A stretch of DNA of 36,550 nt, taken from contig NZ_JACHZX010000012.1 in assembly GCF_014193845.1 (NCBI RefSeq), positions 1 to 36,550 of the forward strand, given 5' to 3'. Every line of letters starts with the position of its first letter. The first letter of the stretch is position 1. Under the pieces are notes generated by a model. That model was not told the DNA's origin and made no database searches. It saw only the letters and a program-made list of their open reading frames with translations. Of the stretch, positions 1 through 7,826 are shown in pieces. Position numbers and translations under genes: made by a program. Source of the stretch: Sphingomonas sp. BK345. Its GTDB lineage: Bacteria > Pseudomonadota > Alphaproteobacteria > Sphingomonadales > Sphingomonadaceae.

Positions 1-379
1 GTCTGCTAACGACCCTCGTGCACCTTGCATGCACAAGACCCGCAGACCACCGTCCACATGTCCCTTCATCTCAACCTACAATGTCAAAGAGCCGCGAAAA
101 ACCGGCGCCCCGTCAAACTCCATTTTACCGGAGCGACGCTGGCACCTGATCTAGCGCTGACCGATGGGGCGTTCCAGCGAGTGGCCCGCCCCGTCGAGAA
201 GTCGGCTTATATGGGCGGTCCAACATGCCGTCAACGAGAAAATGCAAAAAAGTGCGAGGGTGGCGGAACCGATCCCATGTAACTGAGACGACGCCGGATT
301 GTCACCGGACCGTCACCAGCCGCACCTAGCCCCGCCGCAACGGCCAAACGCCGCACCAACGACATACTGGGGACTTATC
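1..379. other. Upstream region of the TonB-dependent receptor; no convincing gene
   Basis: This stretch is less GC-rich than the rest of the window and lies directly before the receptor gene. It contains a short open frame (25-282) without a ribosome binding site or recognisable protein character, which I do not accept as a gene. A self-complementary TGCATGCA lies at 26-33. A GGAAC at 265-269 looks like half of an EcfG promoter but has no CGTT at the right distance. The region probably carries the receptor promoter, but I cannot place it with confidence. Confidence 0.5.
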
Positions 380-2851
380 GTGAAAAAGCACGTGCTCGCT
401 TGCACGGCCGCTATGGCCATCTGTCTGGCGGCGCCCGCCGCGCTGGCGCAGGAGGCGGCGGCGCCGCAGGGCGCCGATACCGCGGCGGACGATATCATCG
501 TCACCGGCTCGACCCGCGCCGAGCGCCGCTTCGACGTCTCCTACGCGATCAACTCGGTGTCGCAGGAGGAGATCCAGCGCATCGCGCCGCTCAACACCGC
601 CGACCTGATCGGCCAGCTGCCCGGCTTCCAGACCGAGTCGACCGGCGGCGAGGTGCAGAACATCTACCGCATCCGCGGCCTTCCCAACGACGGCGGCTTC
701 GTCAGCTTCCAGCAGGACGGCCTGCCGCTGTTCCACGAGAATGACGGCTTCTTCTTCCGCGGCGACGCGCTGATCCGCCCGGACCTGATGACCGAGCGGC
801 TCGAGGTGGTGCGCGGCGGCCCCGCCCCGGTCTACGCCAGCTACTCGGGCGCGATCGTCAATGCGGTCACCTTGACCGGGCGCGACGAGTCGCGCGGCAA
901 GGCACGCGTGACGCTCGGTGACACTGGGCTGTACCGGCTCGACGCGGTCCAGTCGGGCAAGCTCGACGACAGCACGCACTACGCGATCGGCGGCTTCCTG
1001 CGCTACCACGACGGCTATCGCGACAACGGCTTCCCCAACGACCGCGGCGGCCAGATCCGCGCCAACCTGACCCATGACACGGGCACCGGCACGCTCAAGG
1101 TCAGCACCAACTACGTCAACGACCACAACGTCTTCTACCTGCCGATCCCGACCGCGGACCCGCGCGACCCGAGCCGCTCGCTCGATCGCTACATCGATTA
1201 TTTCAGCGGCACGATGAACTCGCCCGCGCTGCGTGACGTGAACCTGAAATACCGCGACGGCGCCGGCGTGATCCAGGGCCGCTCGAGCGACCTCTCCACC
1301 GGGCGCCACATGCAGATGTTCAACGCCGGCGTGCAGTATGACACCGACCTCGGCGACTGGCTGATCTCCGCCAAGGCGGGCTTCACCAAGGGCCGGCTCG
1401 ACTTCACCGCTTTCTACTCCACCACCAACCCGAGCGACGGCGCAACCTTCGCCAACTCCTACCTCGCCGCCTCACGCACCGCCTTCGGGCCGGTCGCGTC
1501 GATGGGCTATGTGCTCGCCGGGTCCAGCACGGTCTACGACCCCTATGCAGCCTCCGGGCTGGTGGTGCAGGGCCAGTATCGCGATATCCACTCGCGCTTC
1601 TACTCGGCGCAGGGCGACTTCAGCGTCGCGCGCGCGTTCGACACCGCGATCGGGCGGCACGACCTCAAGGTCGGCGTCTATGCCAGCGCCTATGGCGCCA
1701 GTGCCGAGTCGATCTACCAGAACTATCTGATCGAGGTGGCAGGCAAGCCGCGCACGCTCGACCTGGTCGCTTACTCCGCGACGGGCGCCGTCCTCGGCCG
1801 CGTCACCGACAGTGGCGCGCTCAACTATGCCGCGACGCTCACCAAGGGCGACGCCGACGCCAAGATGGTCGCGGTCTACGCCAACGACACCTGGGAGGTC
1901 GTGCGCGGGCTGCGGGTCGACGCAGGCATTCGCCACGAGCGCTACGACTATGCCGGCTATGCCGCCAACACCGCGCAGTACAATCTCGGCGATGCGACCA
2001 CGCTGGCGGACAACACCACGCGCGGCTTCACCGGCACCATCACCAACCGCACGCTCAAGCCCAACATCACCAACTGGACCGCGGGCGTGAACTACGACTT
2101 CACCCGCCATTTCGGCATCTACGCGCGCGCCTCGCACCTCGAGACGCCGCCGTCGATGCAGGTGACCTACACGATCAACCCGACGATCATCACCACCAAG
2201 GCCGACCAGTATGAGGTCGGCGTCAAGCTCCAGTCGGGCGGCTCCTACCTCTACGCCACCGGCTTCTACACCAACTTCGACCCGCTCAACGCCTCGTTCC
2301 TCGCCTTCGACCCCACTACCGGGCGCAACGACGTCAACGTGCCCTTCATCGGCGAGGCGCAGATCAAGGGGGTCGAGCTCGACGGCCTGCTCAAGGCGAC
2401 CGACTGGTTCCAGCTCAACGCCGCGCTGACGGTGAGCAGCCCCGAATATCGCAACTTCCGCAGCAGCACCGGCGCCGACCCGCAGGCCGCCGAGGGCAAG
2501 CAGATCGTGCGCGAGCCCAAGGTCTACGGCAACCTGCGCCCGACCTTCCGCTTCGCCGCCGGCGACACCGACGTCGACCTGTACGGCCGCTGGAACTACA
2601 TGGGGAAGCGCTACGTCGACATCTACAACAACACCGCGCTGCCGTCTTATTCCACCTTCGGCGCGGGCGTGACCGCGACGCGGGGCGACTGGCAGGTGCA
2701 GGTGGTCGGCGACAATCTCACCAACGCCAAGGGGCTGACGGAGGGCAACACGCGCACCGACAATCTCAGCGGCCAGGGCACCGCCAACGCCATCTATGGC
2801 CGCCCGATCTTCGGGCGCAACGTGCGGCTGGTGGTGACCCGCTCGTGGTGA
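380..2851 (+). CDS. TonB-dependent outer-membrane receptor
   Basis: Predicted 823-residue outer-membrane receptor that would import a large substrate using energy from TonB-ExbBD. I chose the GTG at 380 because GGGG lies 7 bases upstream and a clean signal peptide follows: KK near the N-terminus, a hydrophobic core, and likely cleavage after residue 23 (ALA before QEA). A TonB-box-like DDIIVTGS is at residues 37-44. The plug domain follows, with its typical IRGL and LEVVRGG motifs, and then a long beta-barrel rich in aromatic residues. The protein ends in Trp, as expected for barrel insertion. The stop overlaps the start of the next gene, so the two are probably one transcript. The substrate is not evident. 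Such receptors often lie near tryptophan-halogenase-like genes, as one does here at 5386, but a functional link is inference. Confidence 0.93.
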   Translation: MKKHVLACTAAMAICLAAPAALAQEAAAPQGADTAADDIIVTGSTRAERRFDVSYAINSVSQEEIQRIAPLNTADLIGQLPGFQTESTGGEVQNIYRIRGLPNDGGFVSFQQDGLPLFHENDGFFFRGDALIRPDLMTERLEVVRGGPAPVYASYSGAIVNAVTLTGRDESRGKARVTLGDTGLYRLDAVQSGKLDDSTHYAIGGFLRYHDGYRDNGFPNDRGGQIRANLTHDTGTGTLKVSTNYVNDHNVFYLPIPTADPRDPSRSLDRYIDYFSGTMNSPALRDVNLKYRDGAGVIQGRSSDLSTGRHMQMFNAGVQYDTDLGDWLISAKAGFTKGRLDFTAFYSTTNPSDGATFANSYLAASRTAFGPVASMGYVLAGSSTVYDPYAASGLVVQGQYRDIHSRFYSAQGDFSVARAFDTAIGRHDLKVGVYASAYGASAESIYQNYLIEVAGKPRTLDLVAYSATGAVLGRVTDSGALNYAATLTKGDADAKMVAVYANDTWEVVRGLRVDAGIRHERYDYAGYAANTAQYNLGDATTLADNTTRGFTGTITNRTLKPNITNWTAGVNYDFTRHFGIYARASHLETPPSMQVTYTINPTIITTKADQYEVGVKLQSGGSYLYATGFYTNFDPLNASFLAFDPTTGRNDVNVPFIGEAQIKGVELDGLLKATDWFQLNAALTVSSPEYRNFRSSTGADPQAAEGKQIVREPKVYGNLRPTFRFAAGDTDVDLYGRWNYMGKRYVDIYNNTALPSYSTFGAGVTATRGDWQVQVVGDNLTNAKGLTEGNTRTDNLSGQGTANAIYGRPIFGRNVRLVVTRSW

Positions 2852-3984
2852 GCGCGCGCGCGGTCGCGCTGCTGCTCGCGGCGGCGGTCCCGCTCGTCGC
2901 GGGCGCACCGGCGCGCGCCTCCGCGGCGCCGGTGCGCGACCGCGCGAGCGAGGCGCTCGCGGTGCGGCTGTTCCCGCTGCTCGCACGGCCCGGCGCGGGC
3001 GCGGTGCCCGAGCCGCTGCGTCGCGCTCGGGCCGCGCGGGTAAGCGCCTGCGGCGACGATGCCGCCTGCGTCGCGCGCGCGTCACGCTGGGAAGCGGCGG
3101 AGATCGACTCGCTCGCCGCTGCGGCCGCCCCGCGAGCCACCGCCTCCCCCGCCGTGGCCGACGATGGCGCGGCGGCGCAGCTCGGTCGCGAGCTGCGCGG
3201 CGTCACCGCGATCCTCGACACGTATGCGTTAGGCGTCGTACCGCGCTACCCGGCGATCGACGGACCCGAGGTCCCCCCCGACAGCGCCGAGGCGAAGACG
3301 CGGCTGCGTGCGGCGGTGGCGCTCGCCGCCACCCCGCGCGCCGGCGCGCTGGACCCCGGCGTCGAGCTCGCGCTGGCGCTGCTCCAGACCAACGACCGGA
3401 CCGACGCGGTCCGCGATGACGCCATCCTCGACGCCGCCGCCCGCCGCCGCGCCCGGACGCTCGACTGGTCGCACTATCGCTACACCGCGCTGATCGTCAC
3501 GGGCGTTGGCCCCGAGGTGCCCGACATGCCGCTGAGCCCCGGCGGCCAGTATCACGTCCGGCTCGCCGCCGAGCGCTATGCCGCGGGCGACGCCGCGCTG
3601 ATCATCGTGAGCGGCGGTCGCGCCCACCCGCGCGCGACCCGCTTCACCGAGGCGGTGGAGATGCGCCGCGCGCTGATCGAACGCTACGGCGTGCCCGCGG
3701 AGGCGATCGTGCTTGAACCCTATGCCCGCCACACCACCACCAACCTACGCGACGCGACGCGCGAGCTGGTCGCGCTCGGCGCCCCGCTCAACCGCCCCGC
3801 GCTGATCGTCTGCAACCCCGAGCAGAGCCGCTACATCGAGGGCGCCGCTTTCGCCGAGCGTAACCGGCGCGAGCTGGGCTATCTGCCGGGCGCGATCGGC
3901 CCGCGCCGCTCGCCCAGGACGATCGAGTTCCGCCCGGCGCGCGAGTCGCTCCGCGTCGACCCGCTCGACCCGCTCGATCCCTGA
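2845..3984 (+). CDS. Exported DUF218/YdcF-like protein
   Basis: 379-residue protein with an N-terminal hydrophobic signal segment (about residues 5-27) and a C-terminal DUF218 (ElyC/SanA/YdcF) domain at about residues 210-350. The family hallmarks are visible: a first strand LIVTGVGP, a second strand IIVSGG, and a later EPYARHTTTNLRDA block matching the conserved E..s.sT.eN pattern. Family members act in the envelope, and their biochemistry is poorly defined. The roughly 180 residues between signal and domain are not part of the usual short family members and I do not recognise them. The gene starts within the last codons of the receptor gene (GTG at 2845, or the next GTG at 2848 overlapping the TGA), which implies translational coupling. 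A role tied to the receptor's substrate is possible but unproven. Confidence 0.8.
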   Translation: MVSARAVALLLAAAVPLVAGAPARASAAPVRDRASEALAVRLFPLLARPGAGAVPEPLRRARAARVSACGDDAACVARASRWEAAEIDSLAAAAAPRATASPAVADDGAAAQLGRELRGVTAILDTYALGVVPRYPAIDGPEVPPDSAEAKTRLRAAVALAATPRAGALDPGVELALALLQTNDRTDAVRDDAILDAAARRRARTLDWSHYRYTALIVTGVGPEVPDMPLSPGGQYHVRLAAERYAAGDAALIIVSGGRAHPRATRFTEAVEMRRALIERYGVPAEAIVLEPYARHTTTNLRDATRELVALGAPLNRPALIVCNPEQSRYIEGAAFAERNRRELGYLPGAIGPRRSPRTIEFRPARESLRVDPLDPLDP

Positions 3985-4025
3985 CCCGGGCGTCCCCAGA
4001 GGCTGATTCATCCAAGCCGACCCGT

Positions 4026-4045
4026 GCTCCCGCGCACGCGGGAGC
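4026..4045. repeat. 20-bp palindrome, 9-2-9 family, copy 1
   Basis: GCTCCCGCG, a CA spacer and CGCGGGAGC form a perfect 9-bp inverted repeat between the convergent genes ending at 3984 and 4137. The same layout recurs at 4085, 12346, 18643 and 26633. It could fold as a short hairpin in transcripts from either side. Confidence 0.85.
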
Positions 4046-4084
4046 CCAGACCAGCGCGGCAGGCCGAAGCGTCGGACTCCCTGA

Positions 4085-4104
4085 GCTCCGGCGTTCGCCG
4101 GAGC
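4085..4104. repeat. 20-bp palindrome, 9-2-9 family, copy 2
   Basis: GCTCCGGCG, a TT spacer and CGCCGGAGC form a perfect 9-bp inverted repeat. Compared with copy 1 the sixth base of each arm is changed in a compensating way (C to G opposite G to C), so the pairing rather than the exact sequence is kept. Confidence 0.85.
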
Positions 4105-4136
4105 ACGCTGCCGCTTCAGATGAGCGGGGTCAGACG

Positions 4137-5087
4137 CTAGCCGACCGCCTTGATCATGCCGTGCATCGTCAGCCAGCGCGCGAAGGCGTCGAACCAGCCG
4201 GTGCTGGTCGTCGTCTTGGGGTACATGCCGAAGCCGTGACCGCCCTGCTCGTACAAGTGGAACTCGACCGGTCGCTTGGCCTCGCGCCAGCGCTCGATCA
4301 GCCCGAAGCCGCCGTTGGCGAAGAAGGGATCGTCCGCCGCCAGCGCGACGAACAGCGGCGGCGCCCCCGCCGGCACCGTCACGCCAGTGAGCGGGCCGTA
4401 GATCGTACCGATGAAGGCGGGCTTGGCGTCGCTCGGCGTCAGCGTCGTCGCCAGCGTCAGCATCGCGCCCGCCGAGAAGCCGACCATGCCGATCTTGCTC
4501 GGGTCCACGTGCCACTCGGCGGCTCGGCGTCGCACCAGCGCGAAGGCGGCGCGCGAGTCGGCGAGCTGCGGCGCCAGCTGGGTCGCCATGGTCGCGGCAT
4601 CGGGGCGCGGCGGGCGCGCCGCGGTGCCCGAGAACATCGCGCGCATCGACTCGGCGAAGGCGTTCATCTCGGCCGGCGTCTGGTTGAGCCGGTACTTGAG
4701 CACGAAGGCCGCGACACCGCGCGCGGCGAGCGCGCGCGCCACGTCATAGCCCTCGTTGTCCATCGACAGCGTGCGAAAGCCGCCGCCCGGCGCCACGATC
4801 ACCGCCGCGCCGCTGGCGCGTGCCGGATCGGGCAGGAAGGGCGTGAGCGTCGCCTCGGTGACGTTGCGGGTGAAGGTACTGCCATATTGGCGGAACCAGG
4901 ACTCCTTCACGCTGGCACCGGGCAGCGCGCCGGTGCCGAGCGGTAGCGCTCCCTGCTGCGCCGGCGTGGCGATCGGCGTCATGACATCGTCCTGCGCCGC
5001 GGCGGGCAGGCTGAGGGTGGCGGCCAGCGCGAACGTCACGCTCAGGCTTAGCCGCAGGCTTGAGATGGCTCTCATGGCACGGCGCAT
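4137..5087 (-). CDS. Exported alpha/beta-hydrolase (acetyl esterase / BD-FAE-like)
   Basis: 316-residue predicted periplasmic esterase. I chose the ATG at 5087 because GGGAGAG lies just upstream and a signal peptide follows, ending near PAAAQDD; the open frame before it is intergenic repeat. The alpha/beta-hydrolase features are an oxyanion-hole segment VAPGGGF, the nucleophile elbow GFSAG with serine as nucleophile, a late aspartate in ALAADDPFF, and a C-terminal HGFGM histidine. This pattern fits the BD-FAE/acetylxylan-esterase-like group acting on esterified sugars. The exact substrate cannot be read. The gene is convergent with the receptor operon and divergent from the halogenase gene. 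Confidence 0.85.
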   Translation of the reverse strand: MRRAMRAISSLRLSLSVTFALAATLSLPAAAQDDVMTPIATPAQQGALPLGTGALPGASVKESWFRQYGSTFTRNVTEATLTPFLPDPARASGAAVIVAPGGGFRTLSMDNEGYDVARALAARGVAAFVLKYRLNQTPAEMNAFAESMRAMFSGTAARPPRPDAATMATQLAPQLADSRAAFALVRRRAAEWHVDPSKIGMVGFSAGAMLTLATTLTPSDAKPAFIGTIYGPLTGVTVPAGAPPLFVALAADDPFFANGGFGLIERWREAKRPVEFHLYEQGGHGFGMYPKTTTSTGWFDAFARWLTMHGMIKAVG

Positions 5088-5195
5088 GTGTCTCTCCCAT
5101 GTTATCGTTAACACGGACGCTATGCCGGGATGTTGCGGGAGTCCAGCGGTGTAAGTCCCCTTCTGGCTTCGGCTTGCGGCGCGTTCCGAACCTCT

Positions 5196-5285
5196 GTCAT
5201 CCCAGCGCACGCCGGGATTCATCCGTCCGCGTACCCAACGGTTCCTGAATACGGCACAGTGGATCCCGACCTGCGCCGGGATGAC
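5196..5285. repeat. MITE/BIME-like element A (90 bp)
   Basis: The element begins GTCATCCC and ends GGGATGAC. Each end carries its own short hairpin (5211-area CCGGGAT and 5264-area ATCCCG arms), and the two ends are imperfect inverted copies of one another. The centre contains CGGCACAGTGGATCC, shared in form with elements B and C. It lies between the divergent hydrolase and halogenase genes. Confidence 0.75.
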
Positions 5286-5385
5286 GGCGGGAGAAAAGGC
5301 GCGGCCGCGGCTCGGCATGCGCGCCGCGCTACCCCCGCCATCACCGCGGCTGACACCCACCCCCGCGTTGCGCTAAGCCCGTGCG

Positions 5386-6918
5386 ATGTCGCACCAGCGC
5401 CACGTGCTGATCGTCGGCGGCGGGACCGCCGGGTGGCTCACCGCCGCCTATCTGGCGCGCGCGCTCGGCGCGGGAGTGGCGGTGACGCTGCTCGAATCGC
5501 CCGAGATCGGCACGATCGGCGTCGGCGAGGGCACCTTCCCGACGATCCGCGAGACGCTGCGCTTCCTCGGCATCGACGAGGCCGCCTTCGTCCGCGCGGC
5601 TGGCGCCACCTTCAAACAGGGCGTGCGCTTCACCGGCTGGCAGCCCGACCATGACGGCGCGCCGCACAGCTACTTCCACCCCTTCGACGCGCCCTTCCAG
5701 CCCGAACCCGGCCTCGTCGCCGACTGGCTGCGGCACGACGAGACGGTACGCGCGCCGTTCGCCGAGGCGGTGACGATCCAGCACCAGGTCGCCGCCGCGC
5801 GCCGCGCGCCCAAACAGCCCGGCGAGGGCGACTTTACCGGGCCGCTCACCTACGCCTTCCACTTCGACGCGGTGCGCCTGGCCGCGCTACTGGCAGAGCG
5901 GGCGCGCACGCTGGGAGTCCGGCACCTGAGCGGCCGGCTCCACGACCTGGTGCTCGCCGAGGATGGCACGATCGCGCGGGTCGAGAGCGACTCCGGCACG
6001 CTCACCGCCGACCTGTACGTCGACTGTACAGGGTTCCGCGCCGAGCTGATCGGGCGCCTGCCGGGCGCGCGCTTCCACTCGGTCGCCGACCAGCTGTTCA
6101 CCGATCGCGCGCTGACCTGCAAGCTGCCTTACGCCGCGCCCGACGCGCCGATCGAGAGCGCCACCGTCGCCACCGCGCACGCCGCCGGGTGGCTGTGGGA
6201 CATCGGGCTGGCCGGCGCGCGCGGGATCGGCTGCGTCTATGCCAGCCGCTACCTCGACGACGCGGGCGCCGAGGCGGTCCTCGCGCACTATCTCGGCCGC
6301 GACCTGGCCGAGCTCGCCCCGCGCCGCATCGCCTTCGCGCCGGGCTGGCAGGAGCGCGCCTGGATCGGCAATTGCGTCGCGGTCGGCCTGGCAGGCGGGT
6401 TCCTCGAGCCACTCGAGTCGACCGGCGTGGTGCTGATCGAGGCCGCCGCCGCGATGATCGCCGAGCTGCTGCCGCCACGCGGGCCCGTTGATCGCGGCGC
6501 GGCGCGGTTCAACGCGTTGATGGCCGAGCGCTACGAGAACATCGCCGCTTTCCTGAAGCTGCATTATTGTCTCAGCCGCCGCCCCGAGCCGTTCTGGCGC
6601 GACAACGCCGATCCCGCGACGCTGCCGCCGCGGCTCGCCGCCTGGCTCGAGCAGTGGCGGCACCGCCCGCCGAGCCGCTTCGACTTCCAGCTCGAGAGCG
6701 AGACCTTCGCCCACTTCAACTATCAGTACATCCTCTACGGCATGGGCTTCGCCACCGACGCGGGCGCGGCCGACGCCGCCGCCGCCGCGCGCGCCGAGCG
6801 GCTGTTCGCGCGGGTCCGCGCCTATGGCGAGCGCGCCGCGCGCGAGCTGCCGCCGCACCGCGCCCTGGTCGAGCAGCTCGCCGGCACCGCGCTCAGCCCC
6901 GCGCGAACAGGCTCCTGA
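5386..6918 (+). CDS. Flavin-dependent tryptophan-halogenase family protein
   Basis: 510-residue FAD-dependent halogenase-like enzyme, which in the family uses FADH2, oxygen and a halide to make hypohalous acid. Visible motifs are the N-terminal FAD site GGGTAGWL (residues 11-18), the catalytic lysine in TFKQG (K77, matching K79 of PrnA), and EPLESTG near residue 345, which carries the active-site glutamate. The WxWxIP signature is present as WLWDIGL (residues 269-275), with Gly in place of Pro. No flavin reductase gene is visible nearby. The start at 5386 has only a weak ribosome binding site but fits the family N-terminus. The natural substrate is unknown. Related sphingomonad and caulobacter enzymes commonly sit beside TonB receptors, so the substrate may arrive by that route (inference). 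Its 3' end overlaps the convergent vapC-like gene by 26 bases. Confidence 0.9.
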   Translation: MSHQRHVLIVGGGTAGWLTAAYLARALGAGVAVTLLESPEIGTIGVGEGTFPTIRETLRFLGIDEAAFVRAAGATFKQGVRFTGWQPDHDGAPHSYFHPFDAPFQPEPGLVADWLRHDETVRAPFAEAVTIQHQVAAARRAPKQPGEGDFTGPLTYAFHFDAVRLAALLAERARTLGVRHLSGRLHDLVLAEDGTIARVESDSGTLTADLYVDCTGFRAELIGRLPGARFHSVADQLFTDRALTCKLPYAAPDAPIESATVATAHAAGWLWDIGLAGARGIGCVYASRYLDDAGAEAVLAHYLGRDLAELAPRRIAFAPGWQERAWIGNCVAVGLAGGFLEPLESTGVVLIEAAAAMIAELLPPRGPVDRGAARFNALMAERYENIAAFLKLHYCLSRRPEPFWRDNADPATLPPRLAAWLEQWRHRPPSRFDFQLESETFAHFNYQYILYGMGFATDAGAADAAAAARAERLFARVRAYGERAARELPPHRALVEQLAGTALSPARTGS

Positions 6919-7390
6919 GCCACAGCGGTCCGCCGCGCGCGGCCTCGCGCCAGTCGAGCGCCTCCTCGCTCACGCCCGGCACGTAGCGCCACGGGTCGAT
7001 GGTGCGCACCTTGCTCCCACGATAGCGCCCCGGATGCGACGTCGCGATCGCGAGCCGGTGCTCCAGCGCGGTCGCGGCGAGCAGCGCGTCGCGCGGCTCG
7101 GCATAGCCCAACGCGGCGGCACGACGCGCCACCGCGGCATCGACCGCGAGCACGCGCCCGTCGAAGGCACGCGGCACGATCTCCTCGGCCCAGCCGCGCG
7201 CCGCGGTGGCGGCGGCCTTGTCGACGCGCTCGATCTGCACCGCCGCGGTGACCAGCTCACCGATCGTCAGCGCCGAGACGAACAGGGCAGTGCGCGCCTG
7301 TGCCGTCGCCCAGGCTGCCACTGCCGGGTCGCACGTCCCCGCCTTGGCGCCGCGCAACGCCCAGACCAGCTCGGTGTCGAGCAGGTGCAT
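6893..7390 (-). CDS. vapC: PIN-domain toxin, VapC family
   Basis: 165-residue PIN-domain protein, expected to be an RNA-cleaving toxin inhibited by the upstream antitoxin. The acidic metal-binding residues D5 (LLDTELV), E45 (IGEL) and D101 (RDALLAATA) are visible. The usual fourth site, in a TRN..DF motif, is replaced by ATSHPGRYRG, so one ligand seems to be missing. About 35 further residues follow the PIN core, and the end overlaps the halogenase gene on the other strand. The start codon shares one base with the antitoxin stop (TGATG), so the pair is coupled. Whether the toxin is still active is open. Confidence 0.85.
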   Translation of the reverse strand: MHLLDTELVWALRGAKAGTCDPAVAAWATAQARTALFVSALTIGELVTAAVQIERVDKAAATAARGWAEEIVPRAFDGRVLAVDAAVARRAAALGYAEPRDALLAATALEHRLAIATSHPGRYRGSKVRTIDPWRYVPGVSEEALDWREAARGGPLWLRSLFARG

Positions 7391-7623
7391 CAGCGCGCCC
7401 AGCGCGTGATCGCGCGCCAGTCGGGCTCGACCGTCACCGGCTCGGGCGCGGCGAGCTGGTCGGCGAGCGTGTCTCCCTGGCCAGCGAGCTGCCGAAACGA
7501 CTCGAAGCTGAGCAGGACATGGGTCGGCCGGCCGCGATCGGTGATGAGGACGGGCTCCTGCGCGGCGAGTCGCTTGGCCTGGCTGACGTCCTGGTTGAAC
7601 GCGCGGCTTGATAGCGTGCGCAT
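7390..7623 (-). CDS. vapB: Antitoxin, Phd/YefM-type (VapB role)
   Basis: 77-residue antitoxin. I chose the ATG at 7623 because GGGAAGAGG stands just upstream and the protein then begins directly with the family N-terminus (SSRAFNQDVSQAKRLA). The middle segment PVLITDRGRPTHVLLSFESFRQL is the Phd/YefM DNA-binding fold and its dimer interface. The C-terminal part, rich in acidic and proline residues and ending in tryptophans, would bind the toxin. Such antitoxins repress their own operon. The gene is divergent from the antiporter gene at 7827. Confidence 0.88.
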   Translation of the reverse strand: MRTLSSRAFNQDVSQAKRLAAQEPVLITDRGRPTHVLLSFESFRQLAGQGDTLADQLAAPEPVTVEPDWRAITRWAR

Positions 7624-7826
7624 GAGCCTACCTCTTCCCGTCGCAGGTTGGTTCGAAGGCAGCGAGCGACGTAGGCACGTTACTACATCGTGGCCACGCC
7701 GCAACGCTTCCCGCTCGTTGCCGGAAAATCGCGGCGACGGCGCACGCTATGCCTTGCGCGTGCGGCCACACCGGCCTCTTCTCCGCACGGCGAGAGCGGG
7801 CGCGTGCCCGCCGGGGGGAGGACAGG

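Noticed and set aside
25..282. An 85-residue open frame upstream of the receptor
   Set aside because: No ribosome binding site, and residue composition without protein-like pattern. It lies in the promoter region.
265..290. GGAAC upstream of the TonB receptor as an EcfG promoter
   Set aside because: No CGTT occurs 16-17 bases downstream.
326..1309. A long minus-strand frame opposite the TonB receptor
   Set aside because: Repetitive Val/Ala/Arg composition with no motif; the receptor reading frame is certain.
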